Source: DAOTWA01 sp034435955
GTDB lineage: Bacteria; Chloroflexota; Anaerolineae; Anaerolineales; Anaerolineaceae
Length of the DNA: 64,000 nt
Assembly (NCBI GenBank): GCA_034435955.1
Contig: DAOTWA010000031.1
Location: 4,410 to 68,409 of the forward strand
Reading direction: 5' to 3'
Shown here: positions 9,631-18,089 of the stretch, piece by piece
Layout: the number at the start of each line of letters is the position of its first letter
Position numbering within the stretch: position 1 is the stretch's first letter
The notes under the pieces: model-generated
Database searches by the model: none
Seen by the model: the letters and a program-made list of their open reading frames with translations, nothing else
Told to the model about the DNA's origin: nothing
Program-made: the position numbers and the translations under genes

Positions 9631-10341
9631 TCAGCGCTTCGTGGGCAGCGGCGATAAACGGATTGTTTCTCCCGCCAGGCGGTGCGCCCAGCGGATCGGC
9701 TCCGCCAGCCGGTGCCGCGGGCTGCACGCGAGCGTATACTCGATCGCTGCCTGCAGGCTGACTCGATTTCCCACCGACACGAACACAGGTCGCACCCCGG
9801 CCTGCACGCGCAGTACCGCGCCGATCACTTCGCCACCGTCCATCAGTCGCGACCAATCCCCTCGCGCCGGACCCGGCTGCTCATATTCCCCGATGAGGCG
9901 CGATTTGGCCACGCCGATGGTGGGGATGCCGCTCGCTACCCCCAGATAACATGCCAATCCGAAGCGTCGTGGGTGCGCCAGCCCGTGCCCATCCACCAGC
10001 AGCAAGTCAGGGCGCCCGCGCAGGCGCTCCAACGCTGACAGCATAAACGCTCCCTCGCGCAGCACCAGCAGCCCGGGGATGTAAGGATGAGGCGGAGCGG
10101 CCGCCTCCATCCCGCCGCCGACCGTGGCCGCCTCGATTAATTTCAGCTCCGGAAAGGAGAGCATCACCGCAGCGGCCGCCGCCCGATGGGCCCCCCGCGC
10201 GTAGCCCACGTCGAGACCCGCCACCCGCCGCACCGGCCCCAGCCGGCCCTCAGCCGCCACCAGCGCGCGCATACGCTCCTGCAGCGCTACTGCTTCTGCC
10301 GGGGTCAGATCTGACCAGTCAGCTTCCGGTCTATGTGGCAT
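9631..10341 (-). CDS. nfi: endonuclease V (deoxyinosine 3' endonuclease)
   Basis: 236 residues from the ATG at 10341, which has GGGAGA ten bases upstream; a TTG at 10365 is an alternative. Signature segments are VAGLDVGYARG (first catalytic Asp), PYIPGLLVLREG (substrate wedge plus catalytic Glu) and DGHGLAHPRRFGLACYLGV (second Asp and His). The enzyme nicks DNA one base 3' of deaminated adenine (hypoxanthine) and starts repair. Length and motif order are normal for the family. It stands alone between convergent and divergent neighbours. Confidence 0.92.
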   Translation of the reverse strand: MPHRPEADWSDLTPAEAVALQERMRALVAAEGRLGPVRRVAGLDVGYARGAHRAAAAAVMLSFPELKLIEAATVGGGMEAAAPPHPYIPGLLVLREGAFMLSALERLRGRPDLLLVDGHGLAHPRRFGLACYLGVASGIPTIGVAKSRLIGEYEQPGPARGDWSRLMDGGEVIGAVLRVQAGVRPVFVSVGNRVSLQAAIEYTLACSPRHRLAEPIRWAHRLAGETIRLSPLPTKR

Positions 10342-10583
10342 TGGCGATGATTCTCCCGGGTCCAACCCCTGATACGGTCTGGAAGCCTCATAGCAGACAT
10401 TGGTCTCCTTGCAATTCCCATTTTATGTCTTTAGCGCCCCGCGTGGGCTGGTTTCCCCGTTCCCTTTCCAAACAAAATGCCATTCAATCCTGTGCTGATA
10501 TCCCTGCCCCAACTACGAGGTAATGATGCGCTTAGGCAGCATTGTATCCCCCTTGGTTCCAAAAACTTCGACGGCTTTGCTTC

Positions 10584-10613
10584 TTGGCGTGGTATGCCTT
10601 CTGCTGCTATACT
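10584..10613 (+). promoter_or_regulatory. candidate promoter for xylulokinase
   Basis: TTGGCG at 10584-10589 and TATACT at 10608-10613 with an 18-base spacer, 29 bases before the start codon. The preceding 240 bases (10342-10583) hold no gene I can support. Confidence 0.4.
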
Positions 10614-10642
10614 GGTAGCATCTCTCCCCTGGAGGCTTTCCC

Positions 10643-12133
10643 ATGACTTACCTCCTCGGCATCGACGTCTCCACCACCGCCACCAAAGCCCTGCTGATCG
10701 ACGAACGCGGCCGGGTTGTGGCCGTCTCAGCGGCCGAATACCCCTTCGAGACCCCTCGCCCGCTGTGGTCCGAGCAGGACCCTGCCCTGTGGTGGGAGGG
10801 GGCCGTCGAGTCCATCCGCGCGGTGCTGTCCCAATCCGCCATCCGACCCGCAGAAATCGCTGCCATCGGCCTCACCGGGCAGATGCACGGCCTGGTGCTG
10901 CTGGACGCCGCCGGCCGGGTGCTGCGCCCCGCCATCCTGTGGAACGACCAGCGCAACGGCGCCGAGTGCGACGAGATCCGCCGCCGGCTGGGCCGCCAGC
11001 GCCTGATCCAGATCACCGGCAACGACGCCCTGACCGGCTTCACCGCCCCCAAGGTGTTGTGGGTCCAGCGCCATGAACCGGAAGTCTATTCCCGCGCGCA
11101 GCACCTGCTCCTGCCCAAGGATTACGTGCGCTACCGCTTGAGCGGCGATTTCGCGATGGACGTAGCCGACGGCGCCGGGACCATTTTGATGGACGTCCGC
11201 CGGCGCATCTGGTCGGACGAAGTGGTCGACGCACTCGAAATCCCGCGTTCCTGGCTGCCCCCGCTCTTCGAAGGGCCGCAGGTTACCGGCAGGATCACCG
11301 CCGAGGCGGCCGCAGCCACCGGCCTGAGGCCGGGAACGCCCGTGGTGGCCGGCGGAGGGGACCAATCCGCACAGGCGGTCGGCGTCGGCGCGGTCGAGGA
11401 GGGCATCGTCGCCCTCACCCTGGGCACCTCAGGGGTGGTCTTCGCCAGCACGGATCGACCGTTGATCGAGCCGGAAGCGCGCCTGCACGCCTTCTGCCAC
11501 GCCGTGCCCGCTCGCTGGCACCTGATGGGGGTGATGCTCTCCGCGGGCGGCAGCCTGCGCTGGTACCGCGATACCTTCGCCCCAGGCGCCGCTTATGACG
11601 ACCTGCTCGCTCCCGCCGCCGCAATTCCCCCCGGCAGCGAGGGCCTGTTTTTTCTCCCTTACCTGACCGGCGAGCGAACCCCTTATCCTGATCCGCTGGC
11701 GCGTGGCGCCTTCGTCGGCCTGACTGTGCGCCACGGCATCGGCCACCTGATCCGGGCGGTGCTGGAGGGCGTGGCCTACGGTTTGAAGGACAGCTTTACC
11801 CTGATGGCCAGCGCCGGACTGCCGCCGGTGCGCCAGGTGCGCATCTCGGGCGGCGGCGCGCGTAGTCCGCTATGGCGCCAAATCCTGGCCGATGTGCTTG
11901 CCACCGAGCTGGCCACGGTCAACACCACGGAGGGAGCCGCGTACGGCGCCGCCCTGCTGGCGGGCGTGGGCGCGGATGTATGGCCGGATGTGGATGCCGC
12001 CTGCGCTGCAACCATTCAGATCACCGGCGAAACGGCTCCAGATTCGGCTGCGGTTTCGGTCTATGCGAGGGGCTATGAGGCCTACCGCCAGCTTTACCCC
12101 TCTCTTAAAGAGATTTTTCATATGCCGGTCTAA
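10643..12133 (+). CDS. xylB: xylulokinase (FGGY family)
   Basis: 496 residues, ATG preceded by CTGGAGG. The N-terminal YLLGIDVSTTATKALLID is the phosphate loop of FGGY sugar kinases. GLTGQMHGLVLLD and AILWNDQRN are typical of xylulokinase rather than glycerol kinase, and the C-terminal RISGGGARSPLWRQILADVL binds ADP. It phosphorylates D-xylulose to D-xylulose 5-phosphate for the pentose phosphate pathway. No xylose isomerase or transporter is adjacent, so substrate specificity rests on sequence alone; another ketopentose or pentitol is possible. Confidence 0.88.
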   Translation: MTYLLGIDVSTTATKALLIDERGRVVAVSAAEYPFETPRPLWSEQDPALWWEGAVESIRAVLSQSAIRPAEIAAIGLTGQMHGLVLLDAAGRVLRPAILWNDQRNGAECDEIRRRLGRQRLIQITGNDALTGFTAPKVLWVQRHEPEVYSRAQHLLLPKDYVRYRLSGDFAMDVADGAGTILMDVRRRIWSDEVVDALEIPRSWLPPLFEGPQVTGRITAEAAAATGLRPGTPVVAGGGDQSAQAVGVGAVEEGIVALTLGTSGVVFASTDRPLIEPEARLHAFCHAVPARWHLMGVMLSAGGSLRWYRDTFAPGAAYDDLLAPAAAIPPGSEGLFFLPYLTGERTPYPDPLARGAFVGLTVRHGIGHLIRAVLEGVAYGLKDSFTLMASAGLPPVRQVRISGGGARSPLWRQILADVLATELATVNTTEGAAYGAALLAGVGADVWPDVDAACAATIQITGETAPDSAAVSVYARGYEAYRQLYPSLKEIFHMPV

Positions 12134-12366
12134 CGTAAATTGAACGAAACCAAACACGATGCTCAGTTGCTCAAGCGAGCATCAATGAGACGCGGATTTT
12201 CCCTCGCAGGGCGAGCAAACCACAAGGATACTGGCATCGAGTAACGCCGGGCAGGAGGGCGCGGGGAATACCATGCGCAAACAATCCTCCACGGCACAAT
12301 AACATCGTCGTTTGGGGGATTAATGGGCTGGCAGGGGCAGCAGGAATGGAAACTGTTCGCTTCGAA
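12134..12366. other. intergenic, no gene recognised
   Basis: Contains a 7-bp inverted repeat (GATGCTC/GAGCATC, 12158-12183) shortly after the xylulokinase stop. It has no T-run, so I do not call it a terminator. A minus-strand open frame here has no family features and poor composition. Confidence 0.4.
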
Positions 12367-12395
12367 AATAAAAAAACCGGCGAGAAATCCTCGCC
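12367..12395 (-). terminator. rho-independent terminator of the toxin-antitoxin pair
   Basis: On the minus strand GGCGAG and CTCGCC (12390-12395 and 12379-12384) form a 6-bp stem with a 5-base loop. A GG and a run of Ts follow (12367-12378). It lies nine bases after the toxin stop codon. Confidence 0.7.
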
Positions 12396-12403
12396 TTGCC
12401 TGC

Positions 12404-12743
12404 TCAATCGTCGCTGATTACTGTGACGACTGCTTCTTCAACCGGTTCAAGAATATGTTTGGACACATAGCCGACTTGACCCACAAGATGTTGAACATCC
12501 ACTGAGCGAATTTGCACAGCATCGAACGCTCCAACTTTACCCAATTCATTGTTGCGATCAGGCTCGATCCTGACCATCCATTCTGCCGAGGTAGAGCGAT
12601 CTTGCCAACCAATCCTTGGCATGATCACCTTCTGGGGCAATTTCCCAATGGCATCGTTGCTAATGATCAAAGCCGGGCTATTTTTATAATTTCTGATCCA
12701 ACTGCGGGATCGGGATTAACCAGCCTGGTTTCCCCCTACACAT
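12404..12743 (-). pseudogene. PemK/MazF-family toxin with two single-base frameshifts
   Basis: Starting at the ATG at 12743 (GGAGAAG upstream), the family sequence is spread over three frames: an M-C-R-G start, then LVNPDPAVGSEIIK, then PALIISNDAIGKLP to the stop at 12404. Adding one G to the five-G run at 12732-12736 and one A to the five-A run near 12685 restores a continuous 113-residue protein that matches MazF along its whole length. MazF enzymes cut mRNA at short specific sequences. The usual R in the K-T-R-P-A motif is S here. Either the gene is dead or the assembly has two homopolymer errors. It lies downstream of its antitoxin in the normal order. Confidence 0.75.
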
Positions 12744-12780
12744 TAAAATCTTCTCCGTTCAAGGCATTGAACGCTGTCAA

Positions 12781-12999
12781 TTATTTGTCGAAAGTATGGT
12801 CCTCGAGCAACCATTCGGCCGCTCGTTCCAGCTCACGCCTGTTACGGATACGGATTCCCATATCAATCTTCTCACGCACAATACAAGAAATAGATTTATT
12901 TTCTTTCCTGGCCAGTTCGTCCAGCGCCTGGCGTTCATACTCAGCCAACATGATATTCATCCGTTGTATCTTTCCTCTCCGTTGCGGCGCAACGCTCAT
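12781..12999 (-). CDS. ribbon-helix-helix-like antitoxin
   Basis: 72 residues, ATG preceded by GAGGTGAT. A short basic N-terminus leads to RMNIMLAEYERQALDELA and SISCIVREKI, which fits a ribbon-helix-helix DNA-binding fold. An acidic C-terminal tail (AAEWLLEDHTFDK) would wrap the toxin. It lies 37 bases upstream of the MazF-type gene and has its own reading frame intact. The expected role is toxin neutralisation and autorepression. Ribbon-helix-helix families are too short for a firm assignment without a profile search. Confidence 0.65.
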   Translation of the reverse strand: MSVAPQRRGKIQRMNIMLAEYERQALDELARKENKSISCIVREKIDMGIRIRNRRELERAAEWLLEDHTFDK

Positions 13000-13135
13000 A
13001 TCATCACCTCAAACATCTGGATTAATGATGTGTAATGATCAAACAAAATTAAGCATGTGTACTTTCCACAAACGTAGCCTGTGTAATTCAAGCGCCAACT
13101 CGATCAGAATTCTCCTAGCCTGGAAAGATAACCCT

Positions 13136-14065
13136 CTACCGATATTCTCCAATAAATCGTTCTACCGCCGCGCGGTCGGGGATGCCGGCCCTGCCGCCCG
13201 GCCGGGTGGCCTTGATGGCTGCCGCCGCGCTCGCCAGGCGAATCGCGCCAGGGATGCCCTCCCCCTGCGCCAGCGCTGCCGCATAGACGCCATGGAATAC
13301 GTCCCCGCAGCCGGTGGTATCCACCACCTGCACGCGGAACGCGGGCTGATGCACCACCGGACCGCCCCGCAGCGAGTACCAGCAGCCGCGTTCCCCGGCC
13401 GTGATCACCGTACACGCCCGCCCGCTGCGCGCCAGCATCGCGGTCTGCTCCTCTGGCTCCATCTGGCCGCACAATCGCGCCGCCAGCGATTGCCCCACGA
13501 TGAGGTGATCGGCCAGCGCCAGGAACTCGTCCAGCCCGGCAAATTCCGCCACCTCGATGTCGGCCACTACCGGCACACCGGTCTGGTGCGCCAGCCGCGC
13601 CGCCCTCAGACCGGCGTTGGGTGCATTATGATCGATGAACAAAACCCGGCAGCTCGCCACCAGATCGGCGGTGATCGCCTCGAGCGGCGGTTCGATGGTT
13701 CCCGGCTGGTAGAGGATCGTGCGTGTGTTGCCCTCCCGTTCGACCAAAATGACCGAATGGAATGGCCGGCCTCCTTCGGAGCGCACACAGAGCGAGCAAT
13801 CCACCCCTTCTCGTTCGAGCTCTCGTTCGGTGAAAACCGACAGCTCATCCTCGCCCAGCAGCCCGCAGTAAGCCGCCTTTGCCCCCAGGCGGGCGGCTGC
13901 CACCAGCGCCGTTGCCGTCAGCCCGCCGCCCTGGCGATGAGCTTCCCGCACCGGAACCTTACTATCGGGATGGGGGAAGCGGTCCAGATAGAGCAGGTCG
14001 TCGACGGCAGCCGTACCGATGCCCAGCACGTCCCAGTGTTTTACGGTGAATTGGGGATTGATCAT
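13136..14065 (-). CDS. PfkB/ribokinase-family carbohydrate kinase
   Basis: 309 residues. The N-terminus has VLGIGTAAVDDLLYLDRFP and a GGGLTATALVAAARLGA glycine motif that holds the sugar. The C-terminal VVDTTGCGDVFHGVYAAAL is PfkB signature 2, with the catalytic Asp in GCGD and the anion hole before it. The enzyme should use ATP to phosphorylate a sugar or nucleoside hydroxyl; which one is not decidable here. The start codon lies seven bases after a perfect TATAAT, so the mRNA may be leaderless. It is divergent from the UroD-family gene. Confidence 0.85.
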   Translation of the reverse strand: MINPQFTVKHWDVLGIGTAAVDDLLYLDRFPHPDSKVPVREAHRQGGGLTATALVAAARLGAKAAYCGLLGEDELSVFTERELEREGVDCSLCVRSEGGRPFHSVILVEREGNTRTILYQPGTIEPPLEAITADLVASCRVLFIDHNAPNAGLRAARLAHQTGVPVVADIEVAEFAGLDEFLALADHLIVGQSLAARLCGQMEPEEQTAMLARSGRACTVITAGERGCWYSLRGGPVVHQPAFRVQVVDTTGCGDVFHGVYAAALAQGEGIPGAIRLASAAAAIKATRPGGRAGIPDRAAVERFIGEYR

Positions 14066-14072
14066 CTCAACG

Positions 14073-14101
14073 ATTATAGCCGAGGTCAGAATTCGGGTAA
14101 A
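14073..14101 (-). promoter_or_regulatory. sigma-70-type promoter of the PfkB gene
   Basis: On the minus strand TTTACC (14096-14101) and TATAAT (14073-14078) are separated by 17 bases. The start codon begins at 14065, which is also where transcription would be expected to start. Confidence 0.6.
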
Positions 14102-14211
14102 ATGGGCTACTGAGGGAGCTGGATGGATGGTGACCAGCCGGTTAGCGCCGATTTTCCCCCTTCCGAGCGCCTTCGAACCCTTGAACTGCGCTTGATATCA
14201 AGGAAACAACT

Positions 14212-15207
14212 TTGATCACCTCATTTGCGAACTACGTCCTGGCCTCGCCGCGTCGTCTGGCAATGCCCATCGGCGTCTACGCCGGCCTGGAGCTGACCGG
14301 CGCCAACCTGCGCGATGCCGTCTCCGACCCGCAGGCGCAGGCTGAGGCCGTCCTGGCTCTACACGCCCGTTTCGCCACCAGCGTCTTGCTCACCGCCATG
14401 GACCTCTCCGCCGAGGCAGAGGCTTTCGGCTGCGCGATCCGCATGAGCGAGGATGAGATCCCCACCGTGGTGGGGCGACGCGCCTCCACCCTGGCCGAGA
14501 TTCGCAGTTTGCCCAGTCCTACCCCAGGCGACCGGCGCACGCGTGTCCATCTGGAAGCCGCCCACGCCCTTGTAACCCATGGAGACGCCCCCGTGCTGGG
14601 CGGTATGATCGGCCCATTTTCTCTCGCCGGACGCATTTTCGGGGTGAGCGAGGCGCTCGAAGTGACCATTGCCGATCCGGCGCTGATATTCGAGCTGTTG
14701 GAGAAGACGACCAACTTTTTGGCCGCCTACGCAGCCGCCTTCCGCGAAGCGGGCGCTTCAGGGGTAATCATGGCCGAGCCTGCCGCCGGTCTGCTCTCCC
14801 CGCGCGGTCTGGCGACTTTCTCCACTCCATTTGTCCAGCGCATCGTCTCCGCCGCTCAGACGAAGGATTTCGCAGTGGTCTACCATAATTGCGGCGCACG
14901 CCTGGCCCACCTGCCGCGCATCCTGGAATCCGGTGCCGAGGTGTACCACTTCGGCGAGCCAATGGATCTGCCCGCCGCGCTTCAACTGGCTGACGGCCAG
15001 TATATTCTATGCGGCAACCTGAGCCCTACCGCTGTCTTCCACGACGGCTCTCCCGGCCAGGTTCGTCAGGCGACGATGAGCTTGCTTGCCGCCTGCCAGG
15101 CGCATCCTAATTTCGTCATCTCTTCCGGATGCGACCTGCCGCCGCATACGCCTTTGGACAATCTGGCTGCATTTTTCGACGCGGTAGCAGCCTTTAATCC
15201 ACTGTGA
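14212..15207 (+). CDS. uroporphyrinogen decarboxylase-family methyltransferase (MtaA/CmuA-like)
   Basis: 331 residues with a TTG start and AAGGAAA six bases upstream. The protein has the UroD TIM-barrel family layout. VYHNCGARLAHLPRI (His-x-Cys) and FVISSGCDLPPHTP match the zinc-ligand positions of methylcobalamin:coenzyme M methyltransferases such as MtaA rather than true haem-pathway UroD. The likely role is methyl transfer between a corrinoid protein or small thiol and a substrate, but no corrinoid protein gene is adjacent. The exact reaction is unknown. Confidence 0.75.
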   Translation: MITSFANYVLASPRRLAMPIGVYAGLELTGANLRDAVSDPQAQAEAVLALHARFATSVLLTAMDLSAEAEAFGCAIRMSEDEIPTVVGRRASTLAEIRSLPSPTPGDRRTRVHLEAAHALVTHGDAPVLGGMIGPFSLAGRIFGVSEALEVTIADPALIFELLEKTTNFLAAYAAAFREAGASGVIMAEPAAGLLSPRGLATFSTPFVQRIVSAAQTKDFAVVYHNCGARLAHLPRILESGAEVYHFGEPMDLPAALQLADGQYILCGNLSPTAVFHDGSPGQVRQATMSLLAACQAHPNFVISSGCDLPPHTPLDNLAAFFDAVAAFNPL

Positions 15208-15429
15208 GGGGCTGGCCATGGCTTGTAGGCCTGAAGATCGCAGCGGCAAAAGTGAAAATCACCACTTGCCCTCTCCAAAATCTTGACGTGATGATAGAAT
15301 CCCACCTGGATGCATGCATGGTCCGAGGGATGGCGGAGTCCGGCGGATGGTCTCCAAAATTCACCCGGCAGACTTTATTAGCGGTTGATGATTTATTGAG
15401 GAGCGTGCCAAACGCACAGGAGGGATCGG

Positions 15430-15921
15430 ATGAAGACCATCTTGCTCATGCGCCATGGTAAGGGCGACTGGAAAGACAAGGATACCAAAGACCGCAAACG
15501 ACCACTCACCAAGCGCGGACGACGCAACGCCGCCCAAATGGGCGAGTTCATCAAGGAACGCGAGCTGATCCCTCAGATCATCCTCACTTCACCTGCCGTA
15601 CGGGCCGAAGAAACCGCCAAGATTTTCGCCGAAAGCTGCGGCTTTCAGGGTGAGATACGCCCGGTTAAGGATTTCTATATGGCTGAGGCGGACGAATACC
15701 TGAAGGAGCTGCGCCGCCTCCCCGATGACGTCGAGAGGGTCATGGTGGTGGGGCACAATCCCGGATTGGAGAGCCTGATCCCTTTGCTTACCGACCAGAT
15801 CGAGTCCCTCCCCACCTCCGCTATCGCTTACATCGTCCTGACGATCAATTCCTGGAAGGATCTCAATAAAAAAACAGAGGCTGAGCTGGTCGCTCTATGG
15901 CGGCCTAAAGAGATCGAATAA
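15430..15921 (+). CDS. sixA: SixA-type phosphohistidine phosphatase
   Basis: 163 residues, ATG preceded by AGGAGGG. The N-terminal TILLMRHGKGDWKD carries the RHG catalytic motif, RPLTKRGRRNAAQMG follows, and VMVVGHNPGLESL supplies the second catalytic His. This is the short histidine-phosphatase layout of SixA, which removes phosphate from histidine phosphotransfer proteins or PTS components. The length is typical. The 220 bases before it hold no other gene I can support. Confidence 0.88.
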   Translation: MKTILLMRHGKGDWKDKDTKDRKRPLTKRGRRNAAQMGEFIKERELIPQIILTSPAVRAEETAKIFAESCGFQGEIRPVKDFYMAEADEYLKELRRLPDDVERVMVVGHNPGLESLIPLLTDQIESLPTSAIAYIVLTINSWKDLNKKTEAELVALWRPKEIE

Positions 15922-16020
15922 GCCGCCCGCGCTGATCGGCGCCAACAGGCCGACTGCCCGTTGACAAAACAAGCGATTGCAGCACTGGCGCCGCGCAGCC
16001 CCGACCGATCAGATAACCGG

Positions 16021-16641
16021 TCAATTTGCCGGTAATGAGACAATCCCCGATGCCCCCACCGGCACTCCTGCCGCTTGGTAGTATGCTCCTCCCAGACAGG
16101 CGCGGCAAAGCACCCGACCATTGACGCCAACTTCCCGCCCATTAATGATCTCCTCGCCGCAAACTGAACAAATGGTGCGCATGCCTGGCCGGCCGACGAT
16201 CTGCTCAACCGGCGTGGATAGGCGCACCTCCTGAACGTCCAGCAGCTCCTCCTCGGGCATGAGCTGGTAGCCGCGCAGTTGTGCGAAGTAGTGGCGCTTT
16301 TCGTCGGGCGCATAATCGCTGGCCCGGGTGCGCACATCCAGACGCGGCGCCACGCGCATCGCCTTACCGGTGAGGACGTCCACGAATGTCGCGGCGATCT
16401 TGCCGTAGTCTTCGACGCGCAACGTGCGGTGGCCACACGCGGCGCCGGTGGCGGCCTCAAGGCCATCCACGAAGCAACCGTCCGTCTCTGCGATGACCAG
16501 CAGGCGTTTGTCACGGCGGTGCGTCTCCAATCCTAAGCGCGCCGCGCCGGCGACGCCGATGCGCACTCCCAATACCTGACGCGGGCACAGATGGGCGTGG
16601 CGAGCGGTACAAAATGCCAGCATCTCTTCCAGATTTTCCAT
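16021..16641 (-). CDS. FmdE-family protein with C-terminal zinc ribbon
   Basis: 206 residues. The N-terminus FCTARHAHLCPRQVLGVRIG and the central DGCFVDGLEAATGAACG segment are typical of the FmdE domain named after a protein linked to tungsten/molybdenum formylmethanofuran dehydrogenase. A C-terminal zinc ribbon follows (CSVCG and CRAC, about residues 160-185). It is the last gene of the nitrate block, 23 bases after narK, with a duplicated ribosome site. Co-transcription with a molybdoenzyme suggests a molybdenum-related or maturation role, which is inference. The family's biochemical function is not established. Confidence 0.8.
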   Translation of the reverse strand: MENLEEMLAFCTARHAHLCPRQVLGVRIGVAGAARLGLETHRRDKRLLVIAETDGCFVDGLEAATGAACGHRTLRVEDYGKIAATFVDVLTGKAMRVAPRLDVRTRASDYAPDEKRHYFAQLRGYQLMPEEELLDVQEVRLSTPVEQIVGRPGMRTICSVCGEEIINGREVGVNGRVLCRACLGGAYYQAAGVPVGASGIVSLPAN

Positions 16642-16669
16642 AATACTACCTCATCAATACTACCTCATC
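16642..16669. repeat. perfect 14-bp tandem duplication at the narK-FmdE junction
   Basis: AATACTACCTCATC occurs at 16642-16655 and 16656-16669. On the minus strand this duplicates the GATGAGG ribosome site in front of the FmdE start codon, and one copy overlaps the narK stop codon. Confidence 0.9.
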
Positions 16670-18089
16670 CAGTACGGCGGCCCGCTCGTTTCAACCAAGC
16701 GGACAGGGCTAAAGAAACCAGGAAGAAAGCGCAGAAGACCACGAAACCGTCCCCATAACCGGGCTGGCCCATCCAGGTCACCATCGCGCCGAGCAAGGGC
16801 GGAAAGACGAAGCCGCCCAGGGCGCCGAGCCCGCCAACCCAGCCCGAGGCGCCGCCAATCGCGTTCGGCACGTATTGCGGCACCAGCTTGAACACCGCCG
16901 CATTGGAAACCCCCATCCCAACCGCCATGATGATTTCACCTGCGATGGAGAGACCGGGGCTGTGTGAGGCAGAAATGGCCACCGCTCCAATCAAGGCCGT
17001 GCCTAATGCCAGCAGCACTGTATTCTCCCCACCCAGCCGATCGGAGAGCGAACCGCCGGCCACCCGGCTCAACGACGCCAGAATCGAGAACAATCCCGCC
17101 AGGCTGCCCGCCAAAACGACATCGGCGGCGAAAAAGTTCTTCCAATAGGTGGGCAGCCACGAAGTCAGGCCCATGAACCCCCCAAAGGTGGTGAAGTAAA
17201 TGGCCACAAGGCACCAGGTCTTCCAGATGCGCGCCGATCGCTGCAGGCTTTCCATCACGTTTCCGGCAGGGAACGCCTCCTGGCCATGCGCCTGGGCCAC
17301 TTCCCTGGCTTCGTCAGGCGCATAGCCCTGCGCGCGCAGTTGGAAATACCAGGAATTGCGGCCCAGCAGGAAATACAATAACGTGCCGGCAATCAGGAAG
17401 ACCGACCAGGCCAGGTATGAGCCGCTCAATCCCAGCGTGCCCAGGGCAAGCGGCAGAAGGAACGAAAAGATGCCCGGCGCCAGGTTGCCCACTCCGGCGT
17501 AAACGCCCAAAGCGCTGCCTTGCCGCGCCCTGGGAAACCAGTATGATACCTGGCTGATGCCCACCGAAAAGGTGGCGATGCCCGCCCCACACAGCAGGCC
17601 CAGCACGAGCAACAGCGGGTACATCGCAGTCGACAGCCGCGTCGGGTAAGCCAGCCAGACCACCATTGTCAGGGTAAGCATGCCCACGCAGGCCAGGCCG
17701 AGCAGCACCAGGAAAGGTTTGCGCCCGCCGGTGATGTCTACCCAGGCGGAGAAGGGGATGCGCAGCAGCGAACCCGAGAGGGACGGCATGGCCACCAGAA
17801 AGCCGATCATTACCGGGCTCAGCTTCATGACTTCGTTGAACTTACTGGCGGTGGGACCGAACAAGGCCACGGCGGCGAAGCCGATGAAGAAGCCCAATGT
17901 CGCGCCAATCAGGCCCTGCCCCGGCGTACCGGTCAGCCGGTAGATGCGCTGCTCTTTGGGCGGCCTTTTAATCTCAACGTCCGTTGCGCCGCCATCTGCC
18001 TGCCCGGCCTTGGCGAAGCCGGCTGGCGCAATCCCGCCGGAAGCGGGCGACGTTTCATGCGCAGCGTCGGATTTGGCTTGCATGCTCAT
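16665..18089 (-). CDS. narK: nitrate/nitrite transporter NarK, MFS family
   Basis: 474 residues from the ATG at 18089, which overlaps the narI stop as ATGA; a longer frame to 18251 runs inside narI and is rejected. A poorly conserved 60-residue cytoplasmic N-terminus precedes about 12 membrane segments. The sequence shows the NarK-type helix with GATLGFFIGFAAVALFGP, the PSLSGSLLRIPFSAWVDITG loop, and later GGFMGLTSWLPTYWKNFF. It imports nitrate and/or exports nitrite for the cytoplasmic NarG. Whether it is the proton symporter (NarK1) or antiporter (NarK2) type cannot be told by eye. Confidence 0.92.
   Translation of the reverse strand: MSMQAKSDAAHETSPASGGIAPAGFAKAGQADGGATDVEIKRPPKEQRIYRLTGTPGQGLIGATLGFFIGFAAVALFGPTASKFNEVMKLSPVMIGFLVAMPSLSGSLLRIPFSAWVDITGGRKPFLVLLGLACVGMLTLTMVVWLAYPTRLSTAMYPLLLVLGLLCGAGIATFSVGISQVSYWFPRARQGSALGVYAGVGNLAPGIFSFLLPLALGTLGLSGSYLAWSVFLIAGTLLYFLLGRNSWYFQLRAQGYAPDEAREVAQAHGQEAFPAGNVMESLQRSARIWKTWCLVAIYFTTFGGFMGLTSWLPTYWKNFFAADVVLAGSLAGLFSILASLSRVAGGSLSDRLGGENTVLLALGTALIGAVAISASHSPGLSIAGEIIMAVGMGVSNAAVFKLVPQYVPNAIGGASGWVGGLGALGGFVFPPLLGAMVTWMGQPGYGDGFVVFCAFFLVSLALSAWLKRAGRRTG

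Noticed and set aside
12158..12183. terminator after xylulokinase
   Set aside because: The inverted repeat has a long loop and no T-run.
12171..12407. 78-codon minus-strand ORF after xylulokinase
   Set aside because: No family features, no ribosome site, and it spans the toxin-antitoxin terminator.
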